This document shows positions 9,582 to 18,997 of a stretch of DNA of 64,000 nt, piece after piece. A program made the position numbers and the translations under genes. The stretch is taken from the NCBI GenBank assembly GCA_963739975.1, contig CAVUCK010000005.1, forward strand, positions 310,001 to 374,000. The letters run 5' to 3'. The stretch is from JALZMG01 sp963739975. GTDB lineage: Bacteria; Actinomycetota; Acidimicrobiia; Acidimicrobiales; Ilumatobacteraceae. How positions within the stretch are numbered: the first letter of the stretch is position 1; every line of letters starts with the position of its first letter. Under the pieces are notes generated by a model. That model saw only the letters and a list, made by a program, of their open reading frames with translations. It did no database searches and had not been told where the DNA came from.

Positions 9582-11825
9582 GGTGCACCTCCCACGCAGG
9601 ACGGGGCCACCGCTCCGCACAGCGTCTGCTCGGTGTCCGAGGGCGACCTCCGTCACCAGGTGACCACGAGGCTTGAAGGACAGGGCGTCCTCGACCTCAG
9701 CCGGCGCTTCACCGTCGCGGCTGAGGCCGGCACGGTACTGGTACGTCACGCACATCCCGTCTCCGACGTAGGCCCGCACTGCTGGGCCGTCCCGGCCGTC
9801 AGGGAATGAGACGAAGCGGCGCAGGGCCGGAACGTCGCTGGGCTCCTCACGCCATCCTTCGGTGGCGCAGCTCGGCGTCATCGTCACGATCACGGCGCGC
9901 TGCCCGGCGGCGTCGGAGTGCAGCGAGAACTGGGAGCGGTCACGCTCGACATGCACGCCTCCGTGATCCCAGCCCGCCGGCAGCTCTGCGGTGCAGGGGA
10001 TCAGCGACGCGGCTGGGACGGACTGCGCCATGAGGACGATGACATCGCCGGTGCCGCACGCCGGGGAGGCGTTGACCGGGAGCCGCGCGGGAGCGAACAT
10101 CGAGACCACGTTCGGCGTCACGAGGAACACGACGAGGATGATGGCGGTGGCGTAGACGATCCGCCGCAGTCCCCAGCGCTGCAATGGGACCGGCCGTCGC
10201 GGCGGGGCGAGCGCACGGAACTGGCCGATGAGATCCCGGCCGTCGAGTCGCATCACCATCCGCAGCTGGGACGGGCTGGCGACACCACGCGCGGCGGCGA
10301 ACGCTTCGGCGATCTCCTCCCGGGTGAACCGCTGGACGGCGCGGGCGTAGACCTGCTCGGCGTCCGTCCTGACGGCGAGGACCAGCATCATGTTGGCGAG
10401 ATCGACGGCCTCCCGCCATGGCGACGGACGGATCTGGGCGAACGCCACGTCGATGACGAGCAGCTCGCCATTGCGGATGAGGAGGTTGGCCGGCTTGATG
10501 TCGCGGTGGGCCAGCCCAGCGTTCCAGAGCTGGCGGACGATCCGCAGCCCCTGGTCGATCACGTCGTCGTCGACGGTGGCCTCGGTCAGCTCCACCGCAC
10601 CCTCGAAGAATTCGGCGACGACGAGGTACTCGCGGCTCGGCGTGAGCTCGACGATGCCCAGCGGCGAGGCCGTCGGGATCCCGGCGTCACGCATCACGCG
10701 CAGCGCGTAGTCCTCGTGCTGGGCGAGGCGGAGGACGCTCTGGAACGGAGCCTCGTCCTCGAGTCGCCCGTAGAGGATGGTGCGGAACGTCTTGTACCAG
10801 CGGTCCGCCCGCACGTGGGTCAGTGCGTAGATCTTGCCGAAGACGTGCGTGCCGTCGTCAAGGCCCAGGCGCAGCGGTGTCGAGCCACTCGACCCGGCGA
10901 GGCCGATCGGTTCGATGTCGACGACGCACAGCCCGAGCTGCTCGCCGACGGCGGTACGGATCGCCTCGGCGCGACGCCCACCGACGTCCAGGTGGGCCGC
11001 CTTGCGGCGCCGATAGGTGATGGGGAACGCCTCGTTGGGGGCGAAGAACCGGAAGGCGAGCAATGGGACGGCGGTGCCGAGCACGACGCCGATCACGGCG
11101 TCGCTCGGGTGGTCGGCGCCGAGGTAGAGGCGGGCCGCCACGACCAGGCCGACGGCGACGGTGCCGATGATCTTGGCGACGGCGCGCGGCGTGCCGGCCA
11201 CGACGACTCCGAACGTCAGCCCGACCACCGTGAACGAGCAGATCACCGCCGTTGTCGACGGCAGGGAGAAGCCCTGCCAGTTGCCGATGGTCGTGACATC
11301 GAACGGCCGCGGCCGATGGAACGCGTCGAGGATGAGGACGCCGCCGGCCTCGACCACGAGCACGCTGCCGAGGAACGCGAACAGGTGCTGCCACCGCCGC
11401 ATGGCGACGAGCGTGATCAGCAAGGCGGCACCGACGACGAACATCGCCCACCCCGATGCGACCGCATCGATGGCCCGGCCGACGCTGCTCAGCACGTCGC
11501 TGCGGTGCTCGGCGAGGACCCGCAACAGGGCGGAGTCGGCATCGTCGATCCCATGGCGCAGCGACGCCGAGCGCATCGCCACCAGCACCACGGCAACGAC
11601 GAAGAGCAGGGCGATGCCCCACGCCCGAGTCGTCCAGCCGATGTGCCGAGGGAGCGGTGGCGCGGCACCGGTCGGCCGGCGCCGCAGCCGTGCCGTGCGC
11701 CGCGGTGCACCGGATTGGCTCGGCGGACCGCGGTCGGAACGGCCGCCCCGCGGCGTCTTGCCGGCCGACGGTTCCGCCGGCAAAGCGACACCCTCACCGC
11801 GTTCGCCGAGATGAGGCGCCGTCAT
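9578..11825 (-). CDS. PAP2-like membrane domain fused to a lipid/protein kinase-like domain, 3' frameshift
   Basis: Starts ATG 11825 after no clear ribosome site. Order: basic Pro-rich tail (1-60), PAP2-like multi-span domain (about 65-265), kinase-like domain (about 290-540), one TM helix near 560-575 and a secreted Cys-containing tail. PAP2 motif 2, normally PSGH, reads PSTT (189-192), so a key histidine is missing, although the RPRP and RLYLGADHPSD motifs remain. The kinase part keeps K331, HRD (440-442), the Asn of KPAN and D459 of DVA, so it may be active. In the given frame translation runs on into the ABC1 gene. Removing one G from the GGG at 9641-9643 gives the tail TEQTLCGAVAPSCVGGAP and a stop overlapping the next start, which I judge to be the true end. 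Confidence 0.75.
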
Positions 11826-12183
11826 CGGAGCCGCACCGCGCGATCAGGGGTCCATGATGGCACCCCGCTCACCGCGTCAAGTGGCACGTGTCGCGTCCGG
11901 CTCACCGGCCGGCGCCGTGGACTGCCCGCCCCCGTTGACGGCATCGTCGACCTCCCTCGTCGAGTTGCACCATGGTAATTGCGATCAGCAGCCTGCTCGG
12001 GCGGTCGTCCCACCGCCTGGTGACGGGGCGGATACCGTCGGCTGATGCAGCGAGAGCTCGGTACCGTCGCCGGTGCCCGACGGATACGAGCGTCGACGGT
12101 CCCGCTGCGGCTGCCCCGAATCGTGAGTGCGCATCGCCGGCGGGGGAGACCTTCGCATCTGCCCTGACTGACCTGGAGGGATC
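11826..12183. other. 358-bp intergenic region between divergent genes
   Basis: It separates the start of the membrane operon (minus) from the reductase-like gene (plus). I see no ORF with family resemblance. It should hold the operon promoter. TACCGT-type hexamers near 12032 and 12060 could be -10 elements for the rightward gene, but with no convincing -35. AT-richer bases around 11970-11990 are the only compositional feature. Confidence 0.4.
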
Positions 12184-12747
12184 GTGGCCAAGCTCGTCTA
12201 CACGGCGATCACGTCGCTCGACGGCTACATCGAAGACACGCACGGGCGCTTCGACTGGGCGGTTCCTGACGCCGAGGTGCACGCGTTCGTCAACCAGCTC
12301 GAGCAGCCGATCGGCACCCACCTCTACGGGCGGCGCATGTACGAGACGATGGCCGTTTGGCAGACGGTCGGTGACGAGCCCGAGGTGTCGGTCGCCGAGG
12401 CGGAGTTCGCCGAGGTGTGGCGGGCGCTGGACAAGGTCGTGTACTCCCGCACGCTCGACGCCGTGTGGACGCCGCGCACCCGGCTGGAGCGCGAGTTCCT
12501 CCCCGAGGCGGTGCGCCACATGAAGGAGGCCGCCGACCGCGACATCAGCGTCAGCGGCCCGGACCTGGCGCATCACGCGTTCCGTGCCGAGCTGGTCGAC
12601 GAGATCCATCTGTTCGTGTTCCCAGTCCTCGTCGGCGGTGGCAAGCCGGGTTTGCCGCGAGATGTCCGAGTGGACGTCGAGCTCGTCGACGAGCACCGGT
12701 TCGGCAACGGCGTGGTCCACCTGCACCACCGCACGAGGGTCGACTGA
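12184..12747 (+). CDS. Dihydrofolate-reductase-fold (RibD C-terminal-like) protein
   Basis: 187 residues from GTG 12184, preceded by GGAGG at normal spacing. The opening AKLVYTAITSLDGYIEDTHGRFDW is the typical start of the stand-alone DHFR/RibD_C family common in actinobacteria. LYGRRMYETM (around residues 42-51) and ISVSGPDLAHHAFRAELVDEIHLFVFPVLVGGG (around 120-155) are the cofactor- and core-strand signatures. These proteins bind a nucleotide cofactor, but physiological substrates are mostly unknown and the RibD deaminase half is absent. A split-barrel flavin protein follows nine bases after its stop, so the two are probably cotranscribed. Confidence 0.85.
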   Translation: MAKLVYTAITSLDGYIEDTHGRFDWAVPDAEVHAFVNQLEQPIGTHLYGRRMYETMAVWQTVGDEPEVSVAEAEFAEVWRALDKVVYSRTLDAVWTPRTRLEREFLPEAVRHMKEAADRDISVSGPDLAHHAFRAELVDEIHLFVFPVLVGGGKPGLPRDVRVDVELVDEHRFGNGVVHLHHRTRVD

Positions 12748-12755
12748 CGCCAACC

Positions 12756-13214
12756 GTGACGGACTCGACCGATCTCGCATCGATGGCCCGAGCGATCGTC
12801 GACACCAGCTTGTACCTGGTCCTGGCGACTGCCGACCAGGACGGACGTCCCTGGGCGTCGCCCGTGTACTACGCGCATGTCACGTACCGGGAGTTCTTCT
12901 GGGTCTCGCGTCCCGAGGCACGACATTCGAGGAACCTCGCGGTGCGTCCCCAGGTCGGCATCGTCATCTTCGACTCCTCGGCGGCGATCAGCACCGGACG
13001 GGGTGTCTACGTGTCGGCGGCCGCGGAGCGGCTCACCGGCGCCGACGCCAGCGAGGGCATCGAGACGTTCTCCCGCCGCTCGCTCGCCCACGGCGGGCAT
13101 GCCTGGACGCCGAACGATGTCCAGCCGCCGGCGCACCTGCTCCTGTTTCGAGCCACCGCGGAGACGATCGACGCGCTCGACGAGAACGACCGCCGCGTCC
13201 GCGTGACCCTGTAG
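12756..13214 (+). CDS. Pyridoxamine-5'-phosphate-oxidase-like split-barrel protein
   Basis: 152 residues if started at GTG 12756; an ATG at 12783 is the alternative. The pattern LYLVLATADQDGRPWASPVYYAH, then FFWVSRPEARHSRNLAVRPQVGIVIFD, is that of small FMN/F420-binding split-barrel proteins. The first strand pair makes the dimer flavin site, and the ARHSRNL segment contacts the phosphate. No PLP-specific C-terminus is present, so it is not a true PdxH. It lies nine bases after the RibD-like reductase gene, which suggests a joint redox job. Substrate unknown. Confidence 0.8.
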   Translation: MTDSTDLASMARAIVDTSLYLVLATADQDGRPWASPVYYAHVTYREFFWVSRPEARHSRNLAVRPQVGIVIFDSSAAISTGRGVYVSAAAERLTGADASEGIETFSRRSLAHGGHAWTPNDVQPPAHLLLFRATAETIDALDENDRRVRVTL

Positions 13215-13290
13215 CGCCAGCCGGCGGACGCAGGTCCCGGTCGAGTGCTGAGCCGGCGAGATACAGCCCTCCTCGTGGGAGACTTCGACC

Positions 13291-13662
13291 GTGGCGGCGC
13301 GACCCGAGGTGCCGGAGCCGTGGTTGCGACAACTGCGAGCGCTGCTCGTCGACGGCTTCCCTGAGTGCGTCGAGGAGAAGGCGTGGGTCGGCGTTCGGTG
13401 GAGCGTGGGTCAGGCGACGATCGCCCACGTGTTCGGCGGCGAGGACGGGCTCTTCCGAATCACGTTTCGCGCCGAGTCCGACGAGGTGATGGCGTTCCAG
13501 CATCTTGGTCCCCCGTACTTCAAGGCGAGCTGGGGCGTGAACGTTGTCGGGATCGTGCTCGACGACAAGACCGACTGGTCGGAGTTGGTCGAGTTGTTGA
13601 CCGACTCGTATTGCGTCCAGGCGCCGGCGCGGCTGGCGAAGCTGGTACCCCGGCCGAACTGA
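13291..13662 (+). CDS. MmcQ/YjbR family protein
   Basis: 123 residues, starting GTG at 13291. Short alpha/beta protein with the features of the YjbR (CyaY-like fold) family: an N-terminal helix with FPECVEEKAW, a central strand set with ATIAHVFGGEDGLFRITFRA, and the closing WSELVELLTDSYCVQAPARLAK, which is the family's most conserved segment. The family fold is linked to DNA binding, but no cellular role is firm. It stands alone between a split-barrel protein and a hydrolase on the same strand, with 76 bp and 133 bp gaps, so it may have its own promoter. Confidence 0.75.
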   Translation: MAARPEVPEPWLRQLRALLVDGFPECVEEKAWVGVRWSVGQATIAHVFGGEDGLFRITFRAESDEVMAFQHLGPPYFKASWGVNVVGIVLDDKTDWSELVELLTDSYCVQAPARLAKLVPRPN

Positions 13663-13795
13663 CCGCTGTTCGAAGGACGGGGTCGACCTCCTCGTCGGTC
13701 CATCGAGGCTCGCCGTGAGGATCCCCATCGAGCTGGTTCGTACCGTTGGCCGTCGCCGATCATGGGACGAGGAGGAGGAGGAGGAGGTTCACGGG

Positions 13796-14539
13796 ATGGC
13801 AACGTTCGTCTTGATCCACGGCGGTGGGGACGTTGGGTGGTACTGGCATCTGGTGGTGGAAGAGTTGCGCCGGCGGGGCCATCAGGCCGTGGCGCCCGAC
13901 CTGCCCTGCGATGACGACTCCGCTGACCTGCGGGCGTACGCCGAGGCCGTCGTCGAGTGCATCGGCGATCGCACCGACCTGGTCGTCGTTGGCCAGTCCT
14001 ACGGCGGCTTCACGGCACCGCTGGTGGCCGATCGTGTGCCGGTCGACCAGCTTGTCCTGGTGGCCGCGATGGTCCCGGCTCCGGGAGAGGCCCCAGCCGA
14101 GTGGTGGGACAACACGGGCTATCGACAAGCCGTGGAGGATCAGGCCCGGCGAGACGGTGGCAAGACGGGCAGCGACGACCCGTTCGTTGCCTTCTACCAT
14201 GACGTCCCCCGCGCCCTCGCCGAGGAGGCTGCGAGCAAGGAGCGCTCGGAATCGGACGCCGCCTACCACAGCCCGTGGCCGCTCGATGCCTGGCCGGCCG
14301 TTCCAACCAAGTTCGTGCTGTGCGCTGAGGACCGCTTCTTCCCGCCCGACTTCATGCGCCGTGTTGTCGCCGACCGCCTCGCCATCGAGCCCGACGAGAT
14401 CACCGCCGGCCACTGTGTCGCGCTCAGCCGCCCGAAGGAGTTGACGGACTTGCTCGTCGGCTACACGTCTGCGTCGAGGGACCAAGATCGACGACCGAGC
14501 CGGGGACGACCCGGCGACGCGCCTGGATCCACCCGCTGA
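13796..14539 (+). CDS. Alpha/beta hydrolase (esterase/lyase-like)
   Basis: 247 residues from ATG 13796, behind a long purine tract (GGAGGAGGAGG) that supplies the ribosome site. The opening TFVLIHGGGDVGWYWHLV holds the HGGG oxyanion-hole motif. The nucleophile elbow is GQSYGG (Ser near residue 88). A later acidic residue within LCAEDRFFPPDF and the histidine of TAGHCVALSRP complete the triad. Closest in style to the hydroxynitrile-lyase/methylesterase branch. The C-terminal 25 residues are basic and disordered and may be an overrun. Its stop lies one base before a family B palindrome, which then separates it from the convergent cytochrome gene. Confidence 0.85.
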   Translation: MATFVLIHGGGDVGWYWHLVVEELRRRGHQAVAPDLPCDDDSADLRAYAEAVVECIGDRTDLVVVGQSYGGFTAPLVADRVPVDQLVLVAAMVPAPGEAPAEWWDNTGYRQAVEDQARRDGGKTGSDDPFVAFYHDVPRALAEEAASKERSESDAAYHSPWPLDAWPAVPTKFVLCAEDRFFPPDFMRRVVADRLAIEPDEITAGHCVALSRPKELTDLLVGYTSASRDQDRRPSRGRPGDAPGSTR

Positions 14540-14617
14540 CAATCTGGGCGCGGACCTTCTCATTCCGGTTTCTGGGCGCGGAGGTTCCCGAAGATGGGAA
14601 TGTGCGCGCCCAGATTG
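14540..14617. repeat. Family B nested palindrome, copy 1
   Basis: 78 nt. Outer arms CAATCTGGGCGCG and CGCGCCCAGATTG bound the element. Between them lies a second forward copy of the arm (CTGGGCGCGGAGGTTC), giving unit order forward-forward-reverse. It starts one base after a stop codon and lies between convergent genes. Copies 2 and 3 are at 18763 and 21189. Confidence 0.85.
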
Positions 14618-14627
14618 CGCAGGCTCG

Positions 14628-15246
14628 TCAAATCATGCGGCGCAGCAGGTGGTCGCGGTTGATCACCTGGTGCTTGAGGACGAGGCCCACGTGGGCCGTG
14701 ATGACGACGAAGAAGGCGACGTGGCAGGCAACGTGCACGGCAACGGCGTCATCGGACACGAGCACCAGCCACAAACCGCTGAGCGGCATGGCGAACAGCA
14801 ACGTGTACAGGGCGCGCTCGGTCCAGTGGGCCAGCGTGCGTTCGGTCGCCGTCAGTCCCGGCGCCCACGGCGGCAACGTGCGGTGACGCCGCCACACGAG
14901 GCGAGTCGTCGCCAGCACAAGGATCGTCACGCCGACGATGACGTGCGCTGTCAGCAGCCGGTTGTCGCCGAAGACTTCCAGATCTCCGCCGCGCCCACGG
15001 CCTTGGCCCGATTCGCCGCTGCGCCCCGCGCCCGCGACCTCGGCCGCCACCGCCGGCATCCATCGTGTACCCGATCACGAACTGGGCGATGACCGCAGCG
15101 ACCGTCAACCAGTGCAGCACCTTCGTCACCGGGCTGTACCCGGTCCGGGCGGGCGGGGGCGGCACGACCGTGCGGTGGGCGGTGTCAGCGATCACGCAAG
15201 TCTGCTGGGCGCAGCGGCCGCCGAACGCCCGTGACGTATCATCCAC
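14628..15246 (-). CDS. Cytochrome b561, frameshifted
   Basis: The upstream frame (from GTG 15246) gives SPVTKVLHWLTVAAVIAQFVIGYTMD, the first b561 helix with a heme-ligating His. The next frame carries LLTAHVIVGVTILVLATTRLVWRR, ALYTLLFAMPLSGLWLVL and HVACHVAFFVVITAHVGLVLKH, with the remaining heme-ligand histidines. The switch occurs in the Gly/Arg-rich loop encoded around 15020-15055; span length mod 3 says a net +1 base. Repaired, it is about 206 residues with four TM helices, normal for the family, which passes electrons between quinol and periplasmic acceptors. It ends eleven bases from palindrome B1. Start is uncertain: a GTG further in, before the PPPPART segment, is possible. Confidence 0.78.
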
Positions 15247-15293
15247 GAGCCCGAGGTCGCAATCAGCTCGACGTCGGACATGAGGGAGCGGTG

Positions 15294-17076
15294 ATGGACC
15301 GACGAGGGATGCGCCGGCGGAAGTGGTTGCTCGGGCTGTCGGTCGCCGTCGCGGTGGCGCTGCCCGTCATCCCGACGGCAAACGCGCCCTTGGTGCAGGC
15401 CGGCACGGTGCCGCCGGTGACGTTGGAGTTCGAGTTCACCGGCGCGGCGCAGACGTGGACGGTGCCCGCCGGGGTCACCGAAGCCACGTTCGATCTCCTC
15501 GGCGCCCAAGGCGGCAGCGGGAACATCGAGCAGGGAGGAGACGGGAACCCGGGCGGACCCGGTGGGCAAGCGACGGCGACACTTCCGGTCACCGCCGGTA
15601 GCACGGTGACCATCATGGTTGGAGGCAAGGGCGACGATTGGGTCAACGATCCCACGGTCTGCAACACGCAGGGCGGGTTCAACGGTGGCGGTGACGCCGG
15701 CGCGCAGGAGCTCTTCGAGGGCTTCTGCGGACAAGGTGGTGGTGGCGGGTCGGACGTGCGCATCGGCGGCACCAACGTGACTGACCGCGTACTCGTCGCG
15801 GGTGGCGGTGGCGGAGCATCGGTCAACCTTTTCTGCCTGACCGCGGGCGCTGGTGGTGGCCTCGAGGGCCAATCGGCGCAGTGCGCAGGAGGTGGTGCCG
15901 GCGGCAACCAGGCCGGTACCAGCGGGAGCGGTCAGCTCGGCCTCGGAAGCAACGGGGGGCCGGCGACAAACCCGTCGATTGGACCCGGGGGTGGCGGCGG
16001 CGGCGGGTACTACGGAGGGGCCGGCGGCGCCACCAACGGGTTCGGGGGCGGTGGTGGCAGCGGCTTCGGGCCGGCGGGGACCGTCTTCGCCACCGGCGTG
16101 CAAGAAGGTCATGGCCGCATCACCGTCAGCTATGACGTTCCGCTCGCCATCACGGCGGATCTCGTTCCGTCGGGCGGGCCGGTCGGCACCACCGTCACGA
16201 TCACCGGCCGCGGCTTCAACCCGACCCCGGGGGCGACACTCGTCAACTTCGGCCCGTATCCGGCGACCGAGGTGAGTTGTTCGAGCACGACCCAGTGCAC
16301 CGCGGTGAGTCCACCGACTGGCTCCAACGACTTCGAGTCGGTTGAGCTGACGGTGTCGACGCCGGGAGGTCCGGGCACGACGAGCAACGCGCTCGCTCTA
16401 CCTGTACGTCCCCCTGGGACTGGCGTTGACGGAGGTCAGCCCCACCAGCGGACCCGCGGCTGGCGGCACACCCGTCACGTTCCGGGGCGTCGCCTTCGAA
16501 ACGACGCCCAACGGCACGCTGTTCTTCTTCGGCCCGATCGACGAGCAGCACGCGGCGACGGCGGTCAGTTGCACGTCTGCGACCGAGTGCACCGGGATCG
16601 CCCCGCCTGGGACGGGCACCGTGACGGTCACCGTGTTCACGCTGATCGGCGGCGAGGTGGCGGGCCCGTCGTTCACCTACGCGGCGGGTGAGCCGCAACC
16701 GACCACGACCACGACCATGGCGGCACCGACCACGTCGACCAGCTCGACGACGTCGTCGTCTACGTCGACGAGCTCCACCAGTTCGACGTCGACGACCCAG
16801 GTCGACGCGTCGACGACCTCGACGTCATCGACCACTTCGGCGCCGTCGACCTCGACGGCGTCATCGACGACCGTCGTCGGCAGCACGACAGATCCGGCGA
16901 CGTCAACAACGGCCGTCGGTGGTGGCGTCAGCACGACACGGGTCAGCGGCGGCCAGGGCACCCTGCCGCGCACCGGTGCCAGTGGCACGAACACCACGTT
17001 GATCGTCGCCCTCGCGCTAGTCGTCAGCGGCGCCGTCGTCCTCCTGGTGACGCACCGCCGCCGACGCGCTTCCTGA
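15294..17076 (+). CDS. LPxTG cell-wall protein with glycine-rich and IPT/TIG domains, frameshifted
   Basis: ATG 15294 begins a basic signal peptide (MDRRGMRRRKW, then a hydrophobic core and ANA cleavage). Residues about 40-75 (FEFTGAAQTWTVPAGVT) match the entry strand of secreted glycine-rich domains, and a very Gly-rich region runs to about 285. An IPT/TIG immunoglobulin-like domain follows (TADLVPSGGPVGTTVTITGRGF). Near 16390-16400 the frame changes (net +1) and continues as a second IPT domain (LTEVSPTSGPAAGGTPVTFRG), a long Thr/Ser linker, the sortase signal LPRTG, a TM helix and a basic RRRR tail. It is therefore exported and covalently wall-anchored. Role, perhaps adhesion or matrix, is inference. 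Repaired length is about 593 residues. Confidence 0.8.
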
Positions 17077-17139
17077 TCCGGCGGGTGAGCGTGGCAGACG
17101 TCGCGCACCGCAGTCGCGAGTCGCCCGCCGTCGCGTCAG

Positions 17140-17440
17140 TCAGCCATCTGCGCTCGCGCAGACTTCGAGCTCCATACCGTCGGGATCGCGGAAGAACAGG
17201 GACCACTCATCGCCGAGGCGTTGGATCTCGCCGACCTCGTCGGCACCGGGGGCGAGGCGCTCTTTGACCGTCTCAAGTGTGGCCGGCGAGTCGACGGCGA
17301 GTGCGTAGTGGTCGATCGCACCCCGCCCACCCTGGCGTCGGCGGTCGCCGATCATCTCCTCGGCGGGGACTTCGAACACGTTGAGCGCGGCCCCGCCACC
17401 GAGGGTGGCGGCGTCGAGGCCGGGTGCGGCGAAGCCGGAG
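17140..17440 (-). pseudogene. VOC (glyoxalase-fold) family C-terminal fragment
   Basis: Reading down from about 17440, the frame gives RHPDGG..., AALNVFEVPAEEMIGDRR, IDHYALAVDSPATLETVKERL and WSLFFRDPDGMELEVC, a clear second half of a vicinal-oxygen-chelate domain with the metal-site His and Glu (IDHY and ELEVC). No matching N-terminal beta-alpha-beta-beta unit is readable in any single frame between 17440 and 17686. That stretch only shows scraps such as LSLAGVAVAANRLLIVAGT in another frame, which may be the decayed first half. I call it a broken gene, either by real decay or by several indels. Confidence 0.55.
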
Positions 17441-17686
17441 CCGCCATCAGGGTGGCGGACGCCCGCCCGCCCAGCCCCCGGTTGGCGGTGTTGCTCGGGC
17501 CGCCGGCACCGCCCTCGACGACGACGCTACGTCAGCCGATGGCACCCAACCCGCCAGCCGGCTCCACCACTCGTCCGAATCCGGTGCATCGAACCTTCCC
17601 TCCAGTTCGCGCCAGCCCCGCCGCGCCGTACCCGCGACGATCAACAGGCGGTTCGCCGCCACCGCGACGCCGGCCAGACTGAGCTG

Positions 17687-18194
17687 ATGGCCAGCTTCAG
17701 CGATGTCGAGCGCATCGAGCCAGACCTTGCGGACCGCATCCGCGCCGTCCTGTCATCGACGACGAACGCGGTGCTGGGCACCGTCCGCCGTGATGGCTCG
17801 CCGCGTCTGAGCGGTGCGGACCCCTACTTCCACGACGGCCAACTGCGCATCTGGTCGATGCCGCGAGCGCGCAAGGGTCAGGACCTGCGTCGCGACCCAC
17901 GAGTCGCGCTGCACAGCATCCCGTGGGACTCGAGGAAGCTGCGCGACGGCGGCGGCGGACGTCGGCGCGGCTGACGCCAAGGTCGATGGGACCGCCGTGC
18001 TGTCCACGGATGCCGGCGATCGGGCGGGCTTTCGCGCCTGGCTGCAAGCCGAGCGCGGCGTCGAGCCACCAGAGGACTGGGATCTGTTCACCATCGACAT
18101 CGATGCCCTGACGATCATCTCCGCCGACGATGGGCAACTCGTGGTCGACCGATGGTCGACCTCCGATGGGCGCCGAACCACGCGCCGCACGTAG
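17687..18194 (+). CDS. Split-barrel pyridoxamine-phosphate-oxidase-like protein, frameshifted
   Basis: ATG 17687 gives MASFSDVERIEPDLADRIRAVL, then AVLGTVRRDGSPRLSGADPYFHDGQLRIW and ARKGQDLRRDPRVALHSIPWD, the flavin/F420-binding half of a split-barrel protein. In the GGC-repeat near 17945-17960 the frame shifts by a net +1. The next frame supplies ADAKVDGTAVLSTDAGDRAGF and WDLFTIDIDALTIISADDGQLVVDRW, the normal second half. Repaired length is about 168 residues. It is one of five split-barrel proteins in this window. Substrate unknown. Confidence 0.72.
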
Positions 18195-18353
18195 CGACCG
18201 GCCGAGGTTGACGTTGGGCCCGCCGATGAGCTCCTCGGCGCTGCGGCGTCAGTGGGAGTCGCCGCCCGCCGTTCGACCGAGCAAGCGAGCGACGGATGGG
18301 CGGGCAACGATGGGATCGCTCGCCGACAGCGGCGGCGCTGGAGACGGTGACGC

Positions 18354-18737
18354 GTGACGGCGTCGCCGGTCAGCCGCCTCTTCGCCTACGGGACGTTGCA
18401 GCCCGGACGGCTGCGGTGGCCACTCCTCGAGCCGCACGTCGCCGCTCATCGGCCCGCTCACGCTCGCGGGCGGATCTACGACAGCGGGCTGGGGTGGCCG
18501 GTGACCGTGTTCGAGGACGCGGCCGGCCTGGTCCCCGGAACGATCATCGAGCTCGATCGGCGGCGACTGAACGAGCTCCTCGTCACGTTGGACGATGTCG
18601 AATCGGCCGCCACCGGGCTGCTCATGAGGATCGTCGTGACCACCACCGCAGGTGAGACCGCGTGGGCCTATCACTGGACCGGGTCGACCTCGGAGATGAC
18701 GCCGATCGAGCGATGGGCGGCAGCCGTGGAGCGCTGA
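18354..18737 (+). CDS. Gamma-glutamylcyclotransferase-like (AIG2 fold) protein
   Basis: 127 residues from GTG 18354. The start RLFAYGTLQPGRLRWPLLEPH contains the family's substrate-loop motif YGTLQPG. The middle ELDRRRLNELLVTLDDVESAATGLLMRIVV carries the LDDVE acidic site where the family's catalytic glutamate sits. The family cleaves gamma-glutamyl bonds or acts on modified amines; the exact substrate is open. The gene stands alone, 26 bases upstream of palindrome B2. Confidence 0.8.
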   Translation: MTASPVSRLFAYGTLQPGRLRWPLLEPHVAAHRPAHARGRIYDSGLGWPVTVFEDAAGLVPGTIIELDRRRLNELLVTLDDVESAATGLLMRIVVTTTAGETAWAYHWTGSTSEMTPIERWAAAVER

Positions 18738-18762
18738 TCTCAGGTTCTCCCCCGATCCGTGT

Positions 18763-18838
18763 CATCTGGGCGCGGACGTTCTCAAACCCCCTTCTGGGCG
18801 CGCAGGTTCTCGAAATCGAGAACCTGCGCGCCCAGATG
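18763..18838. repeat. Family B nested palindrome, copy 2
   Basis: 76 nt. CATCTGGGCGCGG opens it, a second forward unit CTGGGCGCGCAGGTTCTCGA follows after ten bases, and its reverse complement closes with CAGATG. The unit order is forward-forward-reverse. The inner pair alone makes a near-perfect 20-bp hairpin, and the outer unit can compete for the same 3' arm. Confidence 0.88.
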
Positions 18839-18997
18839 GTGCTGGACCTGCGATCTGCGTTGTCCACCGATCGGTGGACCCGCTCGCCACCCGGGTGGTC
18901 AACCGGGTGGTCGATGCCGCTGCGACCGCCGCTGGCGGACACTGCAGACCTCAACCTCCGAACACAACTCGGACCTCCACGAAGAAGGAACATCATC

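Noticed and set aside
16686..16920. Tandem Thr/Ser codon repeats as a separate DNA repeat element
   Set aside because: They encode the wall-protein stalk in one frame; the nucleotide repetition follows from that.
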